From an uncultured bacterium (GTDB lineage: Bacteria; Bacillota; Clostridia; Christensenellales; Borkfalkiaceae), in contig CATKAP010000223.1 in assembly GCA_949746255.1 (NCBI GenBank), forward strand, positions 1 through 34,117: 34,117 bases of DNA, read 5' to 3'. Positions 16,411-23,644 of the stretch are shown here, one piece after another. The notes below the pieces were generated by a model that was not told the DNA's origin, did no database searches, and saw nothing but the letters and a program-made list of their open reading frames with translations. Position 1 is the stretch's first letter. Every line of letters starts with the position of its first letter. The position numbers and the translations under genes are program-made.

Positions 16411-16440
16411 TTGTGTCGGATTGTGTCGGGCTTGTGTTAA
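16411..16440 (+). repeat. Short direct repeats (TTGTGTCGG), possible operator
   Basis: TTGTGTCGG occurs exactly at 16411-16419 and 16421-16429, a 10-bp period. A degenerate copy, TTGTGTTAA, is at 16432-16440. They lie between the divergent YitT and AAA+ operon promoters, about 35-65 bp upstream of the TTGACA of the latter. Helically phased repeats at this distance are typical of activator sites. Confidence 0.45.
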
Positions 16441-16474
16441 ATGTGATAAAAAAACGACAAATTTTTTAATTTTC

Positions 16475-16503
16475 TTGACATGTCCTCAATTTTTTGATAG
16501 AAT
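16475..16503 (+). promoter_or_regulatory. Promoter of the AAA+/VWA/kinase/TerD operon
   Basis: A perfect TTGACA (16475-16480) is followed after 17 bp by TAGAAT (16498-16503). Start would be near 16510, leaving a leader of about 70 nt before the TTG start at 16581. It is the only strong promoter found for the following ten genes. Confidence 0.87.
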
Positions 16504-16580
16504 CAAATATGTGAAACTTTTAAGGTGCAAAGAATTAAATTGTTAATTTTTTGTATGCTTTTCCGGCGAAGGAGAAAATT

Positions 16581-19500
16581 TTGGAAAAAAGTTGTTTTCT
16601 TGATTTTATACTCAAAACAGCGGATAAATTTTATTCCGTCAAAACAAAATGTCCCGTAACGGCGGACAGTTTTGTTGCGTTGTGTTTGGCTGTGATTGTG
16701 GACAGAGATAAAGTTTCTCTTCCCGAGGGGGCGGGCGTAATTTCCGAATTTATGTCGGTAAGGCGGCAGTTTATAAAAAAATCGGTTGTTTTCGATGAGG
16801 CTTACGGACAGTTGACGTCGGCTCTGGATAACGAAAACGTTGAGCCGGGCACCTTTTCGGTGGACAGTTTTATATTTAACAAACTCATGTACGAAGCGGA
16901 AAACGAAGCGGTAAAAAACGGAGAAACAACGCTTACGGCTTCGCGCGTGCTCGAAGCCGTATTGGCAAAACCCGGCCCGGCGTTCAAAAAATATTTCGAC
17001 GATTCTGAAGCGGTTAAAAAAGAAGAGTGCGCCGCTTGTTCCGACGCTGTGGAAAAGGTTGAAAGTCCTTATGAAGAATTCGACGAATTAACCGTGGAAA
17101 CAAACCGGGGTGCGGAGGAAGCTAAAGAGGAACGGCTCGAAGCGGAACGGAAGTCGGCAGGGCTTAAATCATTACTCGGTTCCGTGGGTAAAGTAAAAAA
17201 TATTCAAAAAACTCTGCTTGAAAGAATTTACGGTCAGGATAACGCCGTAACTACGTTTGTCGAAGGAGTGTTTCAAGCCGAACTCGTTTCATTGACAAAG
17301 TTAAAACGCAGTAAACCGAGAGCTACGTATTTGTTTGCCGGTCCTCCGGGCGTCGGTAAAACTTTTCTTGCGGAACAGGCTGCGGAAGTTTTGGACTTGC
17401 CGTATAAAAGATTCGATATGAGCGAGTATGCCGATAAAGAAGCGAATATAGAATTCTGTGGTTCGGATAAAGTTTATAAAAACGGAAAATCCGGTAACAT
17501 TACAAGTTTCGTTGCCGAACATCCGAAATGTATTTTACTTTTCGATGAAATAGAAAAAGCTCATCTTGTTGTAATTCACCTGTTTTTACAACTTTTGGAC
17601 GCAGGCAGATTGCGCGACAATTTTACCGACGAAGAAGTTTCGTTTAAGGACGCAATACTTATTTTTACTACCAACGCGGGCAGACAGCTTTACGAAGACC
17701 CGTCGGTTTCGGAACTTTCTAGCGTTTCCCGCAAAACGGTTTTACAGGCGCTCGGCAAAGATAAAAACCCCGTTACGGGCGCGCCGTTGTTTCCTCAAGC
17801 CATATGTTCGCGTTTTGCTTCTGGAAACGTGCTCATGTTCAATCATCTCGGGGCAAGTCATTTACTGAAAATAGTAGATAAAGAAATAAATAATCACGCT
17901 CGCGCTTTCGGTGAGAGTACGGGCATAAGTTTTGAAATAGATAAAAAGCTTTCCGGCGCTATAATGTTTTCGGAAGGCGGAAAGGCGGACGCGCGCGCGG
18001 TCAGCGGTAAAGCTTCCAATTTTCTTTACCGCGAGCTTTACGAACTGTTCCGTTTAATGGCTTCGGAGAAAAACAATTTCGATATTGAAAAGTTACGTAA
18101 AGTAAAAATAGGAGTGGAACTTCCGGACGACGAAAATATAAGAAAACTTTTCGCCGAAGCTTCCGTACCCGAATTGCTGTTGTTTGCCGAAGGTAAAACC
18201 GCCGAGGAATGTGTGAAAAAACTTTCCGGTTTTAAAGTGCGCGTCGCCGATACCGTCGAATCGGCGAAGGAAATTCTTTTCAATAACGATATTTCGGTAA
18301 TACTTTTGGATGTTCGTTGCAATTCGGAGGAGCGCGGCGGCGTGCTGAACATAGAGGACGTTCGTTCGGCCGGACGCGATTTTTTCGAATATGCGGGCGA
18401 ACGGGTGAATCTTCCGTTGTACATAATTCAAAACAAAGAAGGGGATATAAGTCCCGAGGAATTTACGTCGTTTGCCGGCGGCGGAGCTTCCGCTCTGCTT
18501 ACCGTTCGCGGAGGAAACTTTGCGCATGAGGTGCGCGAAAAGTGTAACAACGCTTATATGCAGTATAATCTTTTGGAACTTGCAAAGGCGAACAAGGTTG
18601 TTTCTTTCAAGACTTTGCAAAAAATTTCCAAGAACGGCGAAACGGCTAGTATAAATCTTTTCGATTTTAAACAGGCTACGGCGGTTGACGCGGAGGACAA
18701 TAAAAATATTCTCGGAGACGTTTCCCGTCCCGATAAACATTTTGCCGACGTCATAGGAGCCGAAGACGCAAAAGACGAACTTGCTTATTTTGTAAATTAT
18801 CTTAAAAATCCCAAAAAGTTTTTGCGCAAAGGGGTCAAACCGCCCAAGGGTATTCTGTTGTACGGGCCTCCGGGTACGGGAAAAACTTTGTTGGCAAAGG
18901 CTATGGCGGGCGAGTCGGACGTAACTTTTATAGCTACAGAAGGCAACAGATTTTTACAGAGATTCGTAGGCGACGGAGCGCAACTTGTGCACGATATTTT
19001 CCGCACTGCGAGAAAATACGCGCCTTCCATTCTTTTTATTGACGAAATAGACGTAATCGCAAAGGAACGCAAAGGCGAAGGCAAGCCGACTGCGGACGAT
19101 GTTTTAACGGCTTTACTTACTGAAATGGACGGTTTCAACGTGGATACGGATAAGCCCGTGTTTGTGCTTGCGGCAACCAATTTCGGTATAGAAACGGGAA
19201 CCGCCAATTCTTTGGACGGAGCCGTTTTGCGACGTTTTGACAGAAAAATATACGTTGACTTGCCTAACAAAGAAGAGCGCGAGCGTTTTATAAACGCTTT
19301 GACTGCGAAGAGCGCGGCTTTTACCGTAGACGGCAAACAAATAGGCAATATAGCTTTACGTTCTGCGGGAATGAGTCTTGCGGAACTCGAACAGGTATGC
19401 GAGCTTGCGTTGAGAAACGCTATTAAAACCAAGGATTGTTCCGTAGATAACGCGGCTTTGGAAGAAGCGTTTGAAAGTTATAACAGCGGCGAAGTAAAAA

Positions 19501-20054
19501 AATGGAATCCCGCAACTTTGGAGCGGACAGCGCGGCACGAAGCCGGTCACGCGCTCATGTGCTGGCTCGGAGGAGAAACCCCTAGTTACCTGACAATAGT
19601 GGCGCGCGGCGGTCACGGCGGATATATGCAGCACGGCGAAAGTGAGGATAAAGGGCTTTACACTAAAACGGAGCTGCTTTCCAGAATAAAAACCGCGCTC
19701 GGAGGCCGCGCTTCGGAAATTGTGTTTTACGGAGAGACCGACGGGGTTTCTACGGGCGCAAGCGGAGATTTGTTTACCGCTACGAAAGTCGCCGAACAAT
19801 TGTTGTGCAATTACGGTATGGACGGTGAAACAGGGCTTTCTTACGTATCGTTGAAAGAAGCGGCGGGTTCGCCTTACTACGGAGTTTTACGAGAAAGAGT
19901 TAACGGTATTTTACGAAACGAGCTTGAAAACGCAGTAAGGGAAATTTCGGAAAATAAATCAGCGGTAAACGCGTTGGTTGAAGTGTTGTTGGAACGCAAT
20001 CATATGCGCGGCGAAGAAATAGACGAAATTTTAAGCAAATTTATATCAAAATAA
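16581..20054 (+). CDS. ClpB-like AAA+ / receiver-like / FtsH-type AAA+-M41 protease fusion
   Basis: This 1157-residue protein combines two AAA+ ATPases and a metalloprotease. Residues 1-140 resemble a diverged Clp N-terminal repeat domain (LTASRVLEAVLAKPGPAFKKYF). AAA-1 (about 220-480) is of ClpA/B D2 type: GPPGVGKT (about 254-261), FDMSEY, LLFDEIEKAH, TTNAG, SRF. Its usual GYVG pore loop is replaced by VYKNGKSG. A receiver-like segment follows (about 545-650, with ISVILLDV). Then an FtsH module: GPPGTGKT (about 762-769), FVGDGA pore loop, LFIDEID, LRRFDR, and an M41 protease with zinc motif HEAGH (about 986-990) and third-ligand region GASGDLFTAT. No membrane helix is seen, unlike FtsH. The start is TTG at 16581: AAGGAG lies 6 nt before it, whereas the track start has no ribosome site. 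It is the first gene of the operon. Likely role is regulated unfolding and proteolysis; substrates are unknown. Confidence 0.92.
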   Translation: MEKSCFLDFILKTADKFYSVKTKCPVTADSFVALCLAVIVDRDKVSLPEGAGVISEFMSVRRQFIKKSVVFDEAYGQLTSALDNENVEPGTFSVDSFIFNKLMYEAENEAVKNGETTLTASRVLEAVLAKPGPAFKKYFDDSEAVKKEECAACSDAVEKVESPYEEFDELTVETNRGAEEAKEERLEAERKSAGLKSLLGSVGKVKNIQKTLLERIYGQDNAVTTFVEGVFQAELVSLTKLKRSKPRATYLFAGPPGVGKTFLAEQAAEVLDLPYKRFDMSEYADKEANIEFCGSDKVYKNGKSGNITSFVAEHPKCILLFDEIEKAHLVVIHLFLQLLDAGRLRDNFTDEEVSFKDAILIFTTNAGRQLYEDPSVSELSSVSRKTVLQALGKDKNPVTGAPLFPQAICSRFASGNVLMFNHLGASHLLKIVDKEINNHARAFGESTGISFEIDKKLSGAIMFSEGGKADARAVSGKASNFLYRELYELFRLMASEKNNFDIEKLRKVKIGVELPDDENIRKLFAEASVPELLLFAEGKTAEECVKKLSGFKVRVADTVESAKEILFNNDISVILLDVRCNSEERGGVLNIEDVRSAGRDFFEYAGERVNLPLYIIQNKEGDISPEEFTSFAGGGASALLTVRGGNFAHEVREKCNNAYMQYNLLELAKANKVVSFKTLQKISKNGETASINLFDFKQATAVDAEDNKNILGDVSRPDKHFADVIGAEDAKDELAYFVNYLKNPKKFLRKGVKPPKGILLYGPPGTGKTLLAKAMAGESDVTFIATEGNRFLQRFVGDGAQLVHDIFRTARKYAPSILFIDEIDVIAKERKGEGKPTADDVLTALLTEMDGFNVDTDKPVFVLAATNFGIETGTANSLDGAVLRRFDRKIYVDLPNKEERERFINALTAKSAAFTVDGKQIGNIALRSAGMSLAELEQVCELALRNAIKTKDCSVDNAALEEAFESYNSGEVKKWNPATLERTARHEAGHALMCWLGGETPSYLTIVARGGHGGYMQHGESEDKGLYTKTELLSRIKTALGGRASEIVFYGETDGVSTGASGDLFTATKVAEQLLCNYGMDGETGLSYVSLKEAAGSPYYGVLRERVNGILRNELENAVREISENKSAVNALVEVLLERNHMRGEEIDEILSKFISK

Positions 20055-20065
20055 AAATATTTTCG

Positions 20066-20092
20066 ATTAATAAACGGTTACGCCGTATTAAT
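20066..20092 (+). other. Intercistronic hairpin
   Basis: ATTAATAAACGG pairs with CCGTATTAAT with a two-base bulge around TTACG. An A-run rather than a T-run follows, so it is not a standard terminator. It lies between the AAA+/M41 gene and the next gene and could affect mRNA processing or stability. Confidence 0.4.
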
Positions 20093-20125
20093 AAAAAACA
20101 ATATTTTCCGCAGGAGGGAAAACAC

Positions 20126-20614
20126 ATGTCTGAAGAACAAAAATTAATAAGAGCAAAAGGCGTTTATGATAAACTTGTAAAAATGTTGGAAACACGCGAT
20201 TGGAATTTTACTAAGCATGAAGAGGATTTGGTTATAAGCAGCGGTATTAAAACCGATGATTTTCCGGTTGAATTCGTTATGGTGGTAAACCCCAATAACG
20301 AAGTGGTGCAGTTCCTTTCCAAGTTGCCTTTCTCAATTGCCGAAGATAAGAGAATGGACGGCGCTATAGCGGTGTGCGTTGCGAACTACGGACTGTGCGA
20401 CGGTTCTTTCGATTATAATATTTCCAACGGCGACATAGTTTTCAGACTTACGACAAGTTACGCGGGCGATACCTTACTGAGCGACGATTTGTTCGAATAT
20501 ATGATTATGGTTGCGGCGGGAACGGTTGACGATTATAACGATAAATTCTATTTGCTTTCCAAGGGAATGATTTCGTTGCAACAGTTTATCGAACAGGAAC
20601 AGGGAGAAGACTAA
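20126..20614 (+). CDS. Hypothetical protein, possibly YbjN/type III chaperone-like
   Basis: This 162-residue acidic soluble protein has a strong ribosome site (CAGGAGGG) and no signal or membrane segment. Its pattern is an N-terminal helix (RAKGVYDKLVKMLETRDWNF), then alternating strands (FPVEFVMVVNPNNEVVQFLSKLPF), a central helix with AIAVCVANYGLCDGSFDYN, a strand (GDIVFRLTTSY) and C-terminal helices. That order resembles the YbjN/CesT-type fold, in which proteins act as small chaperones or adaptors. The match is by pattern only. Its place between the protease fusion and the VWA gene suggests an adaptor or partner in the same system. Confidence 0.75.
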   Translation: MSEEQKLIRAKGVYDKLVKMLETRDWNFTKHEEDLVISSGIKTDDFPVEFVMVVNPNNEVVQFLSKLPFSIAEDKRMDGAIAVCVANYGLCDGSFDYNISNGDIVFRLTTSYAGDTLLSDDLFEYMIMVAAGTVDDYNDKFYLLSKGMISLQQFIEQEQGED

Positions 20615-20659
20615 AAACAGTTTACACGGCACATATATGTAACTTAAGCAAGTCGGACG

Positions 20660-20685
20660 CGCCGCAAAATCATGTTTTTGCGGCG
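20660..20685 (+). other. Intercistronic hairpin (perfect 10-bp stem)
   Basis: CGCCGCAAAA and TTTTGCGGCG pair perfectly around TCATGT in the 124-nt gap before the VWA gene. No U-tract follows. Candidate mRNA-stability or attenuation element. Confidence 0.5.
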
Positions 20686-20738
20686 GAGGTTTCCGCTTTG
20701 CGCGTAAAATAAATTTAAATTTTTGGAGGTTGTTTACA

Positions 20739-21425
20739 ATGAGTGGACAAGGTGTAGGAACTTATAACGTTGACATCGTTATGTGTATTGACGGAACGGG
20801 AAGCATGGCTCCCATAATCGATAAGGTTAAGGAGAACGCGCTTTCTTTCTATCAAAAATTTGCGGACGCTATGGACGAAAACGATAAGAGCGTAGAAGTG
20901 CTCCGCGTAAAGGTTATAGTATTCAGGGATTACGGTTGCGATTCCGAACCCATGAAAGAGTCGGAGTTCTTTACTCTTCCCGACCAAAACGAGCAATTCA
21001 GAGCGTTTGTTAACGGTATAACCGCTATGGGCGGCGGAGATATTCCCGAAAACGCATTGGAAGCTTTGGCGCTTGCGCTTAAATCCGATTGGACTACGGG
21101 CGGCTCCAAGCGCAGACACGCAGTGCTTATGTTCAGCGACGCGCCCGCGCTCGCTTTGGGCGAAAGAGCTTCGCAGTCGGGCTATCCTTCGGGCATGCCT
21201 AAGAATCTTGCGGAACTCGGCGCATGGTGGGAAGGTACCGACCAAACCATGGGCAGCACATATCAGGCAAAAGCGGGCAGACTTGTAGCTTTCGTTCCCA
21301 ATGCTGAACCCTGGACGGATTTGCAGACGTGGAACAGATATTGGCCGGCTTATTCGGCGGCTGGCACCGGTCTTTCCGAACTTGATATTCAATCTGCAAT
21401 CGACCTTCTCGTAGGTTCGTTCTAA
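20739..21425 (+). CDS. VWA domain protein (TerY-like)
   Basis: This 228-residue protein is essentially a single von Willebrand A domain. The metal-ion-dependent adhesion site is DGTGSM (about residues 20-25), a DxTxS variant of the usual DxSxS. GGGDIPENALEALALAL (about 105-121) supplies the second loop and HAVLMFSDAP the third. GTDQTMGSTYQAKAGRLVAFVPNAEPWTDLQTW follows. Such stand-alone VWA proteins next to a PP2C phosphatase and a kinase match TerY of the TerY-P triad, where the VWA is thought to scaffold metal-dependent complexes. The start is ATG 20739, 9 nt after GGAGG; the TTG used by the track is less well placed. Confidence 0.9.
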   Translation: MSGQGVGTYNVDIVMCIDGTGSMAPIIDKVKENALSFYQKFADAMDENDKSVEVLRVKVIVFRDYGCDSEPMKESEFFTLPDQNEQFRAFVNGITAMGGGDIPENALEALALALKSDWTTGGSKRRHAVLMFSDAPALALGERASQSGYPSGMPKNLAELGAWWEGTDQTMGSTYQAKAGRLVAFVPNAEPWTDLQTWNRYWPAYSAAGTGLSELDIQSAIDLLVGSF

Positions 21426-21454
21426 TTGTAAAAGCAATAGAAAATTATACGGAA

Positions 21455-21481
21455 GAGGGCGGACGTTAACCGTCCGCCCTC
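21455..21481 (+). terminator. Intra-operon terminator-like hairpin
   Basis: GAGGGCGGACG and CGTCCGCCCTC form a perfect 11-bp stem around TTAAC, followed by CTTAATTTTATTT. The imperfect U-tract suggests partial termination, which would leave more mRNA for the VWA gene than for the PP2C gene that starts 33 nt later. Confidence 0.6.
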
Positions 21482-21514
21482 CTTAATTTTATTTGCACAA
21501 ACGGAGAAATAAAA

Positions 21515-23644
21515 ATGGAAATGAAGTTGACCGTCTACCGTCAGGCGGTTAAAGAAAGGGACGGTTACAGGAATTACAGAGGAGAGGACGCGCGTCCTTA
21601 TACGGGGGAGAACGTGTTTTTCGTTGCCGACGGACTTGGCGGCGCTTCGGCGATAAGGCACACAAAATTCGTGCCCGAATTGTTTGATTCGGAAAAATTG
21701 CCGGATATTCTGTTTAAAGACGTTTTTGAAGATTATTCGGACGAGGAATTTTTAGATTACGTAAAAAATTCTTTTTTTGAATTTTTTGCAGTTAAAGACC
21801 ATTATGGCGACAATGTTTACAATATCAAAAAAAGCGGATATTTCGGTTCGCGCATAGCAACTTCGCTTTTATTGCACGAACTTTTATATAATAAAGATTT
21901 CGACGTTAAAAACGGCGGATTATTTGAAAAATACAACGGTTTAAATACTGATGAGGAAAAAAAGAATTTCGTTAAAGAGCTCGGCGAATATTTCGCGGAA
22001 TTTTTAAGCGAAAACATTAAAAAAGTTGCGGCAAACGCAAATCTCATATACGAAGGCGCGTATCAGGGGCTTGCTCTGCTTGCAACAACGCTTTGCGCCG
22101 CATTATACCGGGAAGGAAAGGACTGCGTAGAGGTGTTTTATCTGACTGCGGGAGATTCGCGCCCCTATATGTGGAATTCGGAAGGGCTTTATCAGGTAGT
22201 CGAGGACGAAGAGGGCGCCGACGGCGGTATGACCAACTACATACAGATTACGGAAGGTAAAACCTTTAAAATTAACTGCGAGTACAGAAAATTCAAAAAG
22301 CCGTGCGTGCTTTTCAGCGCGAGCGACGGATGTTTCGATTCCGCGGCTTTTCTGTCGCAAATGGCTTTCGAAAAGGTGATTTTGGATAATATAAAAGAAT
22401 CGCAGACTTTCGAAGCGGTTGCGGAGGGGCTTGAGAAATTTTTTGCGACTAACGGAACCCATGACGACAGCAGTACTATCGCCATGGTCGCTTTCGGTTA
22501 CGAAACATACGAAGATTTAAAAAAGGCGGCGGAAAAAAGGCTTGATAAAATTTCCGAAAAATTCCTTACGGAACTTCCAGAAGTTCTCGAAAAGGATTTT
22601 ACCGCGCAACTTAGCGCGGCGGAAGAAGGCAACGCCGATGAAGAAAAGGCGTTGAAGGCAAAACTCGACGGCGAGGAAAAAGTCAAAGATTTTTGCGCTG
22701 CGCGTATAAAAGAAGGCGCTTTTGCCGGATATAACGAAAAAATTCAGGCTATAGACGGTGAAAAGGAGAAACTTGAAGAGGCTACCGCGGATATAAAGAA
22801 ACAAGCCGAGCGTATTATCGCCGGAAATTTTCTGTTTTTCGAAAAATTTTACAGAATGCAATGTTTTGACGAGGGACTCTGCAAAAAAGCCGAAAACACC
22901 AAAAGGGAATACGTGGAAGCCGTTGAGCGTTATAGGGAAGAAATTAGGTTTATAAAAAATAAAATTGCCGAAGCGAACGAAAAGTTGCCTGAAAAATTGG
23001 AGGGTTTGGGCGCGACCGAACCGAAAGATTTTTCGTCGTTCGCGGAACTCGATATTACGTCTTTGGTAGACCTGCATAAAAAACTCGATTTTTTGGTTGC
23101 TTTGAAATCAGGTAAAAACGCCGTGCTGAAAAGTATCGTTTCTTTCCGCGAAGAATTCTATGCATTAAACGAAAAAGCGTTTACAAACAGAAAAAAAGCC
23201 GAGGACTGCCGTAAAGACGCGGAAGAAATTTTAAAACGGCTTATTAAAGATTTCGACGGAGCGGAAAACGGCGAAGAACTTTGCGTTCAGACGAATATTT
23301 TTCCGTGGGACGCGGAAAAACTGATTGCATGTCTTGCGGAAATCGGTAAAACGGTCGCGGAATGCGAAAAGCTCGAAAAGGAAGCTAAAGCAAAAGCGTT
23401 TGAGGAATCCGTTCCCGAATACTGGGCTGCAGAGTACGGCGCTGTTATAAACGAAATGTCCGAACGTATAGGGCATTGCGAGGATTTGGAACTTCCGGAA
23501 GAAATAACGGAAGCTTTGGTTAGCTATGCGATGAAGCGTAAGAGTCAATTGGAAGAATTGCGTAAAAAAGCGGACAAGCAGGCGGAAATTTTCGCGCTGT
23601 ACGATGAAACATATCTTAAACTTATAAGAGGTGAAAATCAATGA
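21515..23644 (+). CDS. PP2C-family protein phosphatase with long coiled-coil tail
   Basis: This is a 709-residue protein. Residues 1-330 carry the PP2C metal-site motifs in order: VFFVADGLGG (about 34-43), LTAGDSRPY (about 210-218), LFSASDGCFD (about 266-275) and THDDSSTIAMVAFG (about 315-328). The metal-binding aspartates are intact, so it should remove phosphate from Ser/Thr. From about residue 335 to the end the sequence is dominated by charged Glu/Lys/Ala helices, a long coiled-coil region without a recognised domain. That makes it more than twice the length of a minimal PP2C. The ATG is preceded by CGGAG. Its stop overlaps the kinase start (ATGA), so phosphatase and kinase are translationally coupled, as befits an opposing pair. 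Confidence 0.92.
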   Translation: MEMKLTVYRQAVKERDGYRNYRGEDARPYTGENVFFVADGLGGASAIRHTKFVPELFDSEKLPDILFKDVFEDYSDEEFLDYVKNSFFEFFAVKDHYGDNVYNIKKSGYFGSRIATSLLLHELLYNKDFDVKNGGLFEKYNGLNTDEEKKNFVKELGEYFAEFLSENIKKVAANANLIYEGAYQGLALLATTLCAALYREGKDCVEVFYLTAGDSRPYMWNSEGLYQVVEDEEGADGGMTNYIQITEGKTFKINCEYRKFKKPCVLFSASDGCFDSAAFLSQMAFEKVILDNIKESQTFEAVAEGLEKFFATNGTHDDSSTIAMVAFGYETYEDLKKAAEKRLDKISEKFLTELPEVLEKDFTAQLSAAEEGNADEEKALKAKLDGEEKVKDFCAARIKEGAFAGYNEKIQAIDGEKEKLEEATADIKKQAERIIAGNFLFFEKFYRMQCFDEGLCKKAENTKREYVEAVERYREEIRFIKNKIAEANEKLPEKLEGLGATEPKDFSSFAELDITSLVDLHKKLDFLVALKSGKNAVLKSIVSFREEFYALNEKAFTNRKKAEDCRKDAEEILKRLIKDFDGAENGEELCVQTNIFPWDAEKLIACLAEIGKTVAECEKLEKEAKAKAFEESVPEYWAAEYGAVINEMSERIGHCEDLELPEEITEALVSYAMKRKSQLEELRKKADKQAEIFALYDETYLKLIRGENQ

